64,000 nt of DNA, from the NCBI GenBank assembly GCA_011033025.1, contig WFMF01000051.1:702215-766214 (forward strand), read 5' to 3'. The notes beneath the pieces were generated by a model, which was given only the letters and a program-made list of their open reading frames with translations, did no database searches and was not told where the DNA came from. This stretch comes from Beroe forskalii (taxonomy: Eukaryota; Ctenophora; Nuda; Beroida; Beroidae). Shown one piece after another: positions 13,501-25,500 of this stretch; position 1 is the stretch's first letter, and each line of letters opens with the position of its first letter. The translations under genes were made by a program, and so were the position numbers.

Positions 13501-16500
13501 AGGTGCGGGGGTGCGCTTAGGTACAACTGCCCTGAGCTTGCGGAACCCTAAAGAAATGCATGTTGCTACAGTCCTGGGGCAGCATGCCGTGTTTCAAGTG
13601 CTCTGTGAGTCTCTCGACATGCTGTAGACACTGCCATGTTTGATGTTCACAACCGTCTCATTGAGAAGGCCTACCTGGTTTTGTAGCGTGAGGTACCTGT
13701 CATTTCCTACTGAGATCGTATAGATTGTACTGCCTTCGACAATTTGCTCTTCGTCATCATTATGAAGCGGTATTTGAGATTGACCATCCGGGTAATAGGT
13801 AACTAGACAGGTATAGTCGTCGTACGAAAAATCGGGTTCAACGCTTTTCATACGATTAAGGATGAGTTCAAACAATTCGTTATCAGGGTATGGAGCTGGC
13901 TCGTGTTTCACACGACCATATGAATATCCAATAGATCCGAAATAGGCAGTTTTTCGGCTATAGGATTCTGATGTATTGAAATCAACGGCAGCGTAGATGT
14001 CCTCAGGTACTAAATCAGTAAACAAATCTTCAAACACACGACATACCGTTTCATCCACTTGTGGGGGCTCACTCACTGCTACTGGAGGGGCAATGTCGTG
14101 GTTGTCTTCCTCCTCTGGTGCTGTGACTGGGGGACGTTCTTTCAGCTTCGTCAGGGTCTCTACTGCAGCTTCGGCTCGTTTCACCAGGTATGAAAAGGAC
14201 GAAATGGTTTCAGTAACATTGTCAATAGTTTCACATAGATCATGACCGACACGTTCATTCAATACGGCTTTGATAGCGTTAAAATAACCCTTTTTGTGCT
14301 AGCAGTGGTCGTTATGTTCATATATTTTATTTCAAATTCAAGCTGATCTTCAGACAATAGGGGTAAAATGTCCAAACAAGTCTTTGGAGAAAATGTAAAG
14401 TGTGGAATGTCCAACTCACCGCCAATAGAGGCCACCCCTCCGCGGGGAGGCAGAGTGGGGGGTGTAGTGCTGATCTGGCTCGCAGGTGTGACACTGCTCC
14501 CCAGATCGGACGACCCACCCCCTGAGTCAGAAATAATGCCCTCATTTAAAGTATCAAGCGACGGTTTATGCGACAACAAGCGATCAGGTGGGCAAGAATG
14601 CCTCCGTCCCCCAGTCACAGCAGCTGCAGAATGGCCAGCGTTTCTACTAGAACTAGGTGGTGGGTTTTTAGCGCCTGTTGCTTTGGGTGGCGGTTGCGAA
14701 GATCTAGAAGCCTTAGGTTTCGTCATAATACGTAAATGTATAGCTCGTCACAAAGCAAATCAGTAAGATTTGAATACACGATGTGTGCACACGGTTGGCT
14801 GATAAGCTAATTGTTAGCAGTTGAGCTGCACGACATAATATGAAAAGATAAAATCACACTGAATATGAAAAGATAAAATCACACTGAATATGAAAAGATA
14901 AAATCACACTGAATATGAAAAGATAAAATCACACTGAGGTCACATCTTTCATCTTATCGATAATTTCATAAACATCAGAGGTTGTGTGATTGAACATACC
15001 TTCATAAACTGAGAGCAGGCGAGTCCTGTTTATAGGACTTTCGTTGAAGAATGGATTTTGCTTCAAATTCTTGAAAAAAATGTCGGTGCCAAAAAAATCT
15101 TTCAACATTGGTACGGGTAACAAAGGTAAAAAAGAATGGGATTAGTTGATCAGGTTAAGCAATGTGACCATGGCAAAAACATACTTCTTTTTGATGTGTG
15201 CCCCGATCCGAGAACAGACTACCCACCTCGTGTGGCTGATGAGAGCTATAGTAAGCAATGAACCGTGAGCAGAGGAACTAAAGACAGCTCCAAAGAGGTA
15301 GCAAACCCAACTGGATCTCCAAACACTTTCCAACATGCAATACCTCCCTTTTAATCTGATGATAAGGCCGACACTAACAATTCCTAACAGATAAAGCCCC
15401 ATTACCAAGTCATGGAAAAAGAGATTTATGAGGTATATCCGATCAGTAGCTTTGGCATTTGTAGAGCATCGCATGTTCCAGGTTTGAAAAATCTGAATGC
15501 TGTTCATGGTTATGATCAAGATAGCAATCATCCCCGTGGAGCTGGCAACTATTCTTGATTGAATAAGGAACTCAGATGATGAAAAGCCGTCTATTTGACA
15601 AGTTCCACATTCATCTGCCCCGTTGGTGCAATCCTTGGAATGATCACAGACCTTTTCCGGTGCAACCCAATCAGTTGTATTAGCACCGCAGTAAAAACGA
15701 CCTGGACAACCAATCTCATCCGCACCGGATTTACAGTCCACAACTCGATCACACAGACCATCTAAAATTGTCACATCTTCCGAGTAATAATTAGGGGAAC
15801 TAGTCGGTTCCCGTCCTACGGACGGCGAATGATGGCAGCCGCATGAGCTAACGGCCACATGTCTCTTTGACAGTGATTTGACCGTGCAAGTTTGGAGGGG
15901 AAATTCGAAACTTTAATTTCTGCGAAAAAAAGCTTCCCACGCCCCCAACGGTAACCCAATATTGCCGACAATATTCTCAAAACCTTTACTCATCATAAGC
16001 AACTCCATATAAGCGAAGGAATTTTGAAAAAATTCGAAAATCTATTTTTTTGCGAAAAAAGGGCGTGGCCTCCCACGCCCCTTAGGGTGACCCAATAATT
16101 CGGACAAAATTCTCAAAACTTGTATTCATCATAAGCAACTCAATAGCGAAGGAATTTTGAAACAATTTGAAAGTTTAATTTTTGCGAAAAAAAGGGCGTG
16201 GCCTCCCACGCTCCTCAGAGTTACCCAATAATTCGGACAAAATTCTCAAAATTTTTATTCATCATAAGCAACTCAATGGCGAAGGAATTTTGAAAAAATT
16301 CGAAAGTTTAATTTTTGCGAAAAAAAGGGCGTGGCCCCCCACGTCCCTCAGGGTGACCCAATAATTCGGACAAAATTCTCAAAATTTTTATTCATCATGA
16401 GCAACTCGATGGCGAAGGAATTTTGAAAAAATTCGGAAGTTTAATTTTTGCGCTAAAAAGGGCGTGGCCCCCCACGCCCCTCAGGGTGGCCGCAAAAAAA

Positions 16501-19500
16501 ATTCTTTATTTTTCAGATTTATTATAACTTTCTTGCAACGCGATTAAAAAATAATTTCGATGCTATCTCGAAAATGAATCGCCACATATAAATAAATAAA
16601 TATATATATATACATTAACAACACGCATTATATATAGTAAGATAAGATAAGATTACCACACAGAATATCATAATTGTGGGGATGGCCTTTCGCGACTCTA
16701 CCACAGAAATGCGTCCAGTTGCCATCCACAAACCCAGGCACATGTGAACAGTTTGTCTTGCAGAACAAAGAAATGCTGAGAGGGTTGTCCAAGAAAGTAC
16801 CTCGGATATCTTTGTCGGCATATGCAGCCAACATACAGGTATGGAGGGGATTCTGCTTGTGATGCTTGAACTTTTTACAATTCGCCCATATTTCTTTGAA
16901 AATGTGGTGACGGATCAATCCCCTGAATACCCTGCTCCCTACAGCACAGAGTTTACTCTTGGAGATGCATATTTTCCAATTTTCTCAGTTTGCAGTACAA
17001 AATGCCCCGGACAGAAGCATTCGTCTGATCCGTCCAAACAGTCCTGGATGTTGTCACAGAGCCTGCTAAAGGTAATGCACCCAGAACCATCTCTGCAATA
17101 GAAAACATCAACCGACGAACACTTGCATTCATCTACCAAACACAGAGAGGTCCCGTCACAAAGCAAACTCTCATCTTCAAACTTACACCACCAATCAGAT
17201 GACAGGAATTTTCTGTGAAACGACATATCAATCATTTGGTAAGAGAACGCATCAAAATTAAACTTGCAGTAAAAGTGATCAGCTTCCTCTGTTATGTTTG
17301 TCGTGCTACGAATGAGGAGTTCGGCAACAGTGTGCTGAGTGATAACTCCCCGAAAGCACGATTCAAAACCATCCCTGTCATCAATCAAACGATACGCTGA
17401 ATAAATGTCATCGTAATCAAAGACAATGTTGCCTGATGAAACAAGCTTCAGGAGGAAAATAATCCCGAATCTATTGATCATTGCCTCTTCTCAATGTGGT
17501 CGACAAAACGGAACACAGCCCAACTGAAGTGGAACTGCCCTAGAAGAATAGAATCGTAAATAAAATATACTGCATTTTGTACCACTCCACGTCCGATCGT
17601 GGAAATAAATATGACGTGTTATTATTTTATTAGTGCTGTAAGTTGGCTGCTGGGCAAGAACCCATGCAGCACAAGTCAGCATCAACTGCCGAGTACACTT
17701 GTCCGAGGGCTGAGGGTCGCCAAACAGGAGAGCAATCCTGCCCCTTCGATTCAGGTAAGATTAACTTATTGAGGGAATTGCTATTAAGAATCCTTGGTAT
17801 ATGATGCATACAAAATAGGACAGAGTTTTGTATGACATTACCTATATTTTTTATAGGCACGCGCTCCTTTGACACTACTTATTTCAATAATTCATGAGAG
17901 ACAGAACTTTTAAAAGCGAGAGCGGAGAGCCTTTCATTCATATCAAAAATCAAGAAGTCGTATGTTAGTATGTTATTTCTTTGTTTTATTTTTCTATACT
18001 TTTCATGCGGTATATTTATTTGTCGGAACTTTTCAGTTTTCACGCTCTCAAGAGAAGCCGCACGGTATATTCTGTATAATCTTTATAGTGGGAAAGATTT
18101 TCACACAACATTTAAATGTGCCCATAAATTGTTGGAACTTTACGACAGCAATTACTCGAAACCAAAAGGGATTAGTTGGTCGGTGGTGGTGGTGAGTTGG
18201 CTATTCAAGGATCGTTTACTGCAAAACCCGCCAGTTTCGCAGTAGATGAATTGTGAGTATTAACGACACCACGGACCCAAACAAGTCACAAACAAATCTA
18301 ATTCATAATTATTTTGAAAAAAACAATCAACTTCGATATCTGCGTTCATTGAAGTATCACCCTGTTGAAAGGAAGTAAATTATCGCGCAAATTGGCAAAA
18401 AGGCTAAAAATTGAGCTCAAAATTAGGCTTATCAAAAATTCGAAAAATCGCTCGTTACCCATATTAATTCGGTACTTCTAACGACAAAACATCCGAAGTT
18501 GAAGTCCTGAATTGGCCCCGTTCTCTCGCAAGGCTGCCAAGCAAAGCCACGAAACTCGGACTAGGGTCCTTCGGAGCATCGTAGGCTCCTCTATCGGTAG
18601 GATCTTACGAACCATTGAAGGGACTAGTCGGCCCTCTGATTAAAAGATTAAATAACTTTCTTCACCGCATTATCATAAACTAAGGGGCGTCAACTCATTT
18701 GAAAAATGTCAATTTCGACAATCAACAACATTGCTATATTCAGCTTATGTGAGAGAAGAACTTTAATTTCGAAAGGGAGGCATTATAATCAGAGATTTTC
18801 GCATATTTATAAAAGCACCACAATATTATGGTATGTTGGACAATGAATGAATATTGATCACGTGACCTAAAAAGGTACTCATGAAAAGAATAACTGACTC
18901 GATTTTAGCTACGCCTTGGCTCGAGCAGCATAAAAGTCTCGAAGATTATTGGAGAAGAATAATGATAAATACCACAACTAATATTATAATATTAACGATA
19001 ATATTACAACATTAATCGTAAATCATCTCACCTATTTACTCGCTTATTCTAATATTCTCACCTTTCCATTTACTTACCTGACTTTCTGATTTTAAGTTTT
19101 GCTGATATCTCAAAACTGTAGTTTAATTGAAATTTGATGAGTTTAAATTGAGAAATTGAATTTCATCTATCAAATTTTATCAATTTGATAATTACCCGGG
19201 GCCTGGGCCTGGGACTGGGCCTTCTAGGCCAATGGGTCTAGGTGATTCAAATTGGGACTTCATGAATCATAGATTCCTGAAAAGCACAGGTCTAGGTAAT
19301 TTAACGTAGGCCATGCAAGCCAACAGGTCTAGGTGATTAAATTCAAATCATTATGCTATGATGGGCCATGAGAACATATGAGCCAACACGTATGTAGAAG
19401 GAAGATTGTACATTACCTAACTCTGTCCCAATTTGGACAACCTCAAAGTCAATCTCAAAGTCAGAGATAGTTGACTAAATAAGCAATGAATTACTTGTCA

Positions 19501-22500
19501 AACAACGACAGAAGGACAGACGACGACCAAATTCGGTCGCACGCAGCAACTATTTTAGGATTTTCGGCGCATGTAAAGACATACGCACAATCCCCATAAA
19601 TAGTGTTCTGCGAGTTCCCTCACCTGTTCTGCGAGTTATTCTCTGAGCGTCGAAATGAAGTGCCGTTACGATAACCCCTCGCTGTGTCGTAATGATCCCT
19701 TGAACTGCTGTCACGACCCGATACTCCACTGCCCCAAGATGTATATCTCTGTCGGCCGAAGGATGGAAAGGACGGCATATTACCAGTCAGCACAAAGTTC
19801 AGGGGTCCGTTAGAGATAAGCAATCCAGTGATAATACCTGGAAATGTTAGGTTGGAACTTGAAGTGTGCTCCATTGTTGGTACCATCGATAGAAAAGAAG
19901 AAAGAAAAAACTGTGTAACACGATTGTGTGAGTGATAACTGAAATAACTGCATATGGACAATCTATTAAAGCATGAAGGGTCGTTTTTTTAGTCTACCTG
20001 CAAGGTGCCCCACAAACGAGGCATTGGGTGATATGATGGAGATCCAGATGAGTTCTGACCAGTAAGCCATGTGGATGGGGATGCCAAAGAGTCGGTGGGA
20101 GGGAGCTGAATCGTACTGGAGGAGTACGTGATTTGATGCCGAGCCAAATATTGCTACAGAATGATGTGTCCAGAAATCTCAGAGTTTCTGAAACTTCGAG
20201 CCAAGTATGGTGGCCGAGGTGGCTAATGGCATTTTTAAGCAATTTTTATTGTAATCAAAGTAAAATCAACCTAAAATCAAAATAAAATAAAAATAAAACC
20301 AAAATGAAATGAAAATAGAATGAAAATGAAGTAAAAATGAAATGAAAATTTAAAAAAATCAAAATCAAAATCAAAATAAAATACAATCAAAGTAAAACCA
20401 AAATTAAATCAAAATAAAATCAAAATAAAACCAAAGTAAAATAGAAATAAAACCATTTTAAAATGAAAACGAAATGAAAACGAAATGAAAATGAAAGTAA
20501 AATCAAAATAAAACAAAATAAAAGTAAAACCAAAATTAAATCAAAATAAAACTAAAGTAAAATAAAAAATAAAACCATTTAAAAATTTTTAGTTTAAAAA
20601 AAGTAAATTTAAGAAAAAAAAAAAAAATGAAAAATGAAAAAAATTTTGAAAAAAAAATCGCTCATGGCCGAGGTGGCTAATCTAGAATCTACAGCGCGCG
20701 CAGTATGAAAATTCGTGCGCAACAAAAGTTATGTTAAAGGAGTCTGCGCTCACTGACCCATATCTCAAGATCCACAAATAGTAGTAGAGACATGATCGAG
20801 GCGATGTTTTGTTCATCTAAGACAAGAGTAGGTAATTGGCTATAAGAGAAGTTCTGATGACGTCATTATGATATCATTATGACGTCATCAACTTAGCGAA
20901 ATTTTCTTGCTTGTTTAGCGAAAATAGGTCATCTTTGTGCGCATTTTTGACCAAGAAGGAATGGAGATAGCTCAGAAATGTTGAAAAATCGTTAGTTGGA
21001 AATTTAAAGAGCTTTCAGAAAATCATACGGATCATTGGGCTATCTCGATTTTTCATCGAGATGTACGCGATTTTCTAAGGCACGGTGAAAAATCGATTTT
21101 GAAGTTTTAGAAGAAAACTTAAACGAGTGACATGTCAAAACTTACGACTTATCATGAGCTGAGACCGGCCAAAGTTTTCTCAGAGAGTTTTCATTGTATT
21201 ATGTTTTACTTCAATACATTGCTTGTAGACCTCGAGATTTAGCTATAAAACGAGTTCCGTGGTGAACGGCCGAAAAATGTTGCCATGGGAAGCCTCCAAA
21301 GATTGACCGCTAAATTATTGAGATTACATCTATGACGAAAATTTGCACTGTAGCCAGCTATTCTGTGATACGATGGTGAACTAATGTCTAATAATGGTTT
21401 CATATTTCTCGCAGTGATTTGGGAGGGAAATATAAGATGAAATTATGAAGGACGTGAATTCTCGTGGACATTTTGTAGAAATTACGGTATTTAAGGAAAC
21501 TGGTATTTACACGTGAATTTCGACTTGATTATATTGAAACAAGTTCAAATACGATAAAGGTATGTGAAATTGAAGCCAGTTGCTGTTTTTCAGCACGTGA
21601 GTTCACGTCAATGAGTTGTAGAAATAAAGAATTATGTCAATTTTTATAATTTCAAGTAAGAATAACGTTGTTTCGGACTGCACGAGGCTTAGTAATGTTC
21701 GTCCGAACAGAAAAATCGATGTGACAAAATGGACTGGCCACACCTAATTAAGCATTTTAGCAGGGGGTTACCACGAAAACCGTCCAAAATGTCGGTTATG
21801 GAGGTCCTATATACATATCCCCGGAACGAAACTTGAAAAAGAGATAGAAAACGATGAAAGGAAATGGGTTGAAATAAGCGAATTTACGGGCATAGATCCG
21901 TTTGCCACTTTGTCCAAGCGCCAGTCTAATGCAGGTCCAGCGCCGGTTTAATGCAGGTCTAACGCCAGTCTAGTGCAGGTCTAATGCAGGTTTGGCGCCG
22001 ATTTTGTGCAGGTTTAGCGCAGGGCCAGCGCCAGTGTAATGCAGGTCCTGTGCCACTCTAATGCAGGTCTAGCGCCGGTTTGGTGCTGGTCCAGTGCCGG
22101 TTGAGCGCGGGTACAGCGCTGGTGCAATGCAGGTCTAGCGCCGGTTTAATGCAGGCCTTGTGCCAGTCTAGTGCCACTCTAATGCAGGCCTAGCGCCGGT
22201 TTGGTGCAGGTCCAGCGCTGGTTTAGCGCGGGTGCAGCGCTGGTCCAATGCACCTCGGATGCTATCTCAATATTACTTTATGCATTTCATACAGATTTGG
22301 CGCCGATTAAATTATGCAGGTTTGACGTCTTTTCATGAATGTTTGGCGCTGTTTTAATGCAGGTGCAACGCCATTCCAATGCGGGTTTGGCGCCGGTTTC
22401 ATGCAGGTTTAGCATGTTCAATTCTATGCCCCATGACTCTTCATAATAATAATAAATAATGGTTACCGGTGGTAACTAACGTACTTCATCATTGTTACCG

Positions 22501-25500
22501 GTGGTAACTAACATACGTTACCTTGGTTACCGATGGTAACTTACGTACATTACCCTGGTTATCTGTGGTAACTGACGAACGTTACCATGGTTACCGGTGG
22601 TTACTAACGTACGTTACCATGGTTACCGACCTGGTAACTAACGTGGGTTACCATGGTTACCGATGGTAGCTAACGTACGTTACCATGGTTACCGGTGGTA
22701 ACTTAGGTGGGTTACCATGGTTACCGATGGTAACTAACGTGGGTTATCATGGTAAACGGTGGTCACTGGTCACTAACGTAGTAACGTATGTTACTATGGT
22801 TACCGATGGGAGCTAACGGACGTTACCATGGTTACCGGTGGTCCCTAACGGACGTTACCATGGCTAACGGTGGTAACTAACCTGCATTGGAATGGCGTTG
22901 CACCTGCATTGAAACAGCGCCAAACATGCATGAAACGACGTCAAACCTGTATAATTTAATCAGCGCCAAATCTGTATGAAATGCAATAAGTAATATTGAG
23001 ATAGCATCCGAGGTGCATTGGACCAGCGCTGCACCCGCGCTAAACCAGCGCTGCACCTGCACCAAACCGGCCCTAGACCTGCATTAGAGTGGCACTAGAC
23101 TGGCACAAGGCCTGCATTAAACCGGCGTTAGACCTGCATTGCACCAGCGCTGTACCCGCGCTCAACCGGCGCTGGACCTGTACCAAACCGGCGCTAGACC
23201 TGCATTAGAGTGGCACAGGACCTGCATTAGACTGGCGCTGGCCCCGCGCTAAACCGGCGCTAAACCTGCACAAAACCGGCGCCAAACCTGCATTAGACCT
23301 GCACTAGGCTGGCGTTAGACCTGCATTAAACCGGCGCTAGACCTGCATTAGACTGGCGCCTGGACAAAGTGGCAAACGGATCTATGCCCGAATTTACATT
23401 TGGTGAAACTCTGTTTGCACCATAGTTATAATAGGCGGTTGAGAACGACGTTATTACTATGGTTGAATATGGTAAGTCAATGAAATAAGCGTCTAAAATT
23501 TCCCATGGGACCGTTTACAAAATTGACGTATTTCTTAATTTCTCCAACTCATTGACGTGAACTCACGTGCTGAAAACAGCAACTGGCTTCAATTTCACAT
23601 AAATTTATCGTATTTGAAGTTGTTTCAATGTAATCAAGTCGAAAATCACGTGTAAATACCAGTTTCTTTAAATCCCGTAATTTCTACAAAAGTACAAAAC
23701 GTCCACGAGAATTCACGTGCTTCAAATAACGATTTGACACTTTTTTGACAGGATTAAAACAGACCCATACTTCTCTCATGAGTCGGATACTTAATATATG
23801 ACTAAGATTTATGTAGTGATGTACGGTATTGCATATGAATTGATTGTGTCGAGAAAAATAAAAATAAAAATTTTAGTTTGATTCATAATTTCATCTTATA
23901 TTTCCCTCCCAAATCACTGCGAGAAATATGAAAACCATTATTAGACATTAGTTCACCATCGTATCACAGAATAGCTGGCTACAGTGCAAATTTTCGTCAT
24001 AGATGTGATCTCAATAATTTAGCGGTCAATCTTTGGAGGCTTCCCATGGCAACATTTTTCGGCCGTTCACCACGGAACTCGTTTTATAGCTAAATCTCGA
24101 GGTCTACAAGCAATGTATTGAAGTAAAACATAATACAATGAAAACTCTCTGAGAAAGAGATGTTCAAAGTAGCGCAAAATAACAATCTATCGCAAAATAC
24201 GTTGTTTTACGCGATTTTGATGACGTCATCACAGCACCAAAATTGGCTCAAATCGATTTCCCACATAGCCTACTATACAATTTCGCCTTAGCCCAACATA
24301 CTTTGGCCGGTCTCAGCTCATGATAAGTCGTAAGTTTTGACATGTCACTCGTTCAAGTTTTCTTCTAAAACTTCAAAATCGATTTTTCACCGTGCCTTAG
24401 AAAATCGCGTATATCTCGATGAAAAATCGAGATAGCCCAATGATCCGTATGATTTTCTGAAAGCTCTTTAAATTTCCAACCAACGATTTTTCAACATTTC
24501 TGAGCTATCTCCATTCCTTCTTGGTCAAAAATGCGCACAAAGATGACCTATTTTCGCTAAACAAGCAAGAAAATTTCGCTAAGTTGATGACGTCATAATG
24601 ACATCATAATGACGTCATCAGAACTTCTCTTATAGCCAATTACCTACTCTTGTCTTAGATGAACAAAACATGACCTCGATCATGTCTCTACTATTTGTGG
24701 ATCTTGAGATATGGGTCAGTGAGCGCAGACTCCTTTAACATAACTTTTGTTGCGCACGAATTTTCATACTGCGCGCGCTGTAGATTCTAGATTAGCCACC
24801 TCGGCCATGAGCGATTTTTTTTTCAAAATTTTTTCGAAATTTTTTTCGAAATTTTTTTCGAAATTTTTTTCATTTTTTTTTTTTTGAATTTACTTTTTTT
24901 TTTTTTTAACTAAAAATTTTTAAATGGTTTTATTTTTTTATTTTACTTTAGTTTTATTTTGATTTTATTTTGATTTAATTTTGGTTTTACTTTTATTTTG
25001 TTTTATTTTGATTTTACTTTCATTCTCATTTCGTTTTTATTTTATTTTCATTTTATTTTCATTTTAAAATGGTTTTATTTTACTTTGGTTTTACTTTGGT
25101 TTTATTCTGGTTTTATTTTGATTTTACTTTTATTTTGATTTTACTTTCATTTTCATTTCGTTTTCATTTCGTTTTCATTTTATTTTCATTTTAAAATGGT
25201 TTTATTTCTATTTTACTTTGGTTTTATTTTGATTTTATTTTGATTTAATTTTGGTTTTACTTTGATTGTATTTTATTTTGATTTTGATTTTGATTTTTTT
25301 AAATTTTCATTTCATTTTTACTTCATTTTCATTCTATTTTCATTTCATTTTGGTTTTATTTTTATTTTATTTTTATTTTAGGTTGATTTTACTTTGATTA
25401 CAATAAAAATTGCTTAAAAAATGCCATTAGCCACCTCGGCCACCATAGCCAAGTGATATTGTACAAATAAAAGTAATTGGGCTGTACGATAACGGTCACT

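Larger units (their letters stand above)
6760..14838 (-). mobile_element. LINE-A: degraded CR1/L2-like retrotransposon with AlkB+SGNH ORF1
   Basis: The element occupies nearly the whole last intron of the GPCR. Its 3' end carries AATAAA (minus strand, near 6832), a short stem CCCCCACGGGGG and an AATCAATCAATC tail that abuts the splice acceptor. Its 5' end is near four 25-bp repeats at 14838-14938. ORF1 (14726 to 12820) and ORF2 (10681 to 6937) are broken by several single-base shifts. About 2 kb between ORF1 and ORF2 (10690-12810) is other repeat sequence. The 5' border is approximate. Confidence 0.8.
6267..17481 (-). pseudogene. LDLa-repeat GPCR, relaxin-receptor/GRL101-like, nested in the last RHBDD1 intron; probably non-functional
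   Basis: Reading minus-strand exons 16957-17481, about 16657-16950, 15000-15815 and 6267-6757 gives a signal peptide, LDL-receptor class A modules, then seven membrane helices. The LDLa modules contain CDNIQDCLDGSDEC and two further C-D-x-x-x-D-C repeats. This is the architecture of RXFP1/2-like and molluscan GRL101-like receptors, which bind peptide ligands outside and G proteins inside. Two lesions are visible: a change of frame between the first two exons that leaves only about 30 bp for an intron, and an in-frame TAA (15142-15144) within TM4. The last intron is filled by LINE-A. Splice phases otherwise match, so decay is probably recent; sequencing errors or polymorphism are alternatives. 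Confidence 0.75.
20207..25446. mobile_element. Giant ORF-less palindromic transposon (5240 bp) with 8-bp TSD
   Basis: The left arm (20207 to about 22440) and right arm (about 22880 to 25446) are reverse complements over most of their length. From the outside in: terminal ATGGTGGCCGAGGTGGCTAA; a low-complexity AAAATAAAAT/CAAAATAAAAC zone; an internal second copy of GGCCGAGGTGGCTAAT; about 1.2 kb of complex sequence including TGACGTCATTATGA; a G/C-rich minisatellite built on GCAGGTCTAGCGCCGGTTT; and a central GGTTACC-rich array. Some inner segments (about 23390-23510 and 23730-23880) are unpaired. It has no ORF above 100 codons and no transposase similarity. An 8-bp TSD occurs in hAT, P and Merlin transposons, but the ends do not identify the family. 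It sits in intron 4 of the rhomboid gene. Confidence 0.88.

Noticed and set aside
14838..14938. Four 25-bp direct repeats as a CRISPR array
   Set aside because: The repeats are contiguous without spacers and lie in an animal intron; they are an ordinary short tandem repeat.
6740..14960. A target-site duplication for LINE-A
   Set aside because: I compared ACATCTTTGAT-like sequence at 6750 with the region near 14945; the similarity is inverted, not direct, so it is not a TSD.
17962..18245. Two overlapping plus-strand ORFs as a gene
   Set aside because: Phe/Tyr-rich compositional ORFs in intronic DNA without splice sites or recognisable domains.
20207..20235. tRNA gene or tRNA-derived SINE at the palindrome end
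   Set aside because: Only the A-box-like part is present; no B-box, no cloverleaf and no pol III terminator at the right distance were seen.
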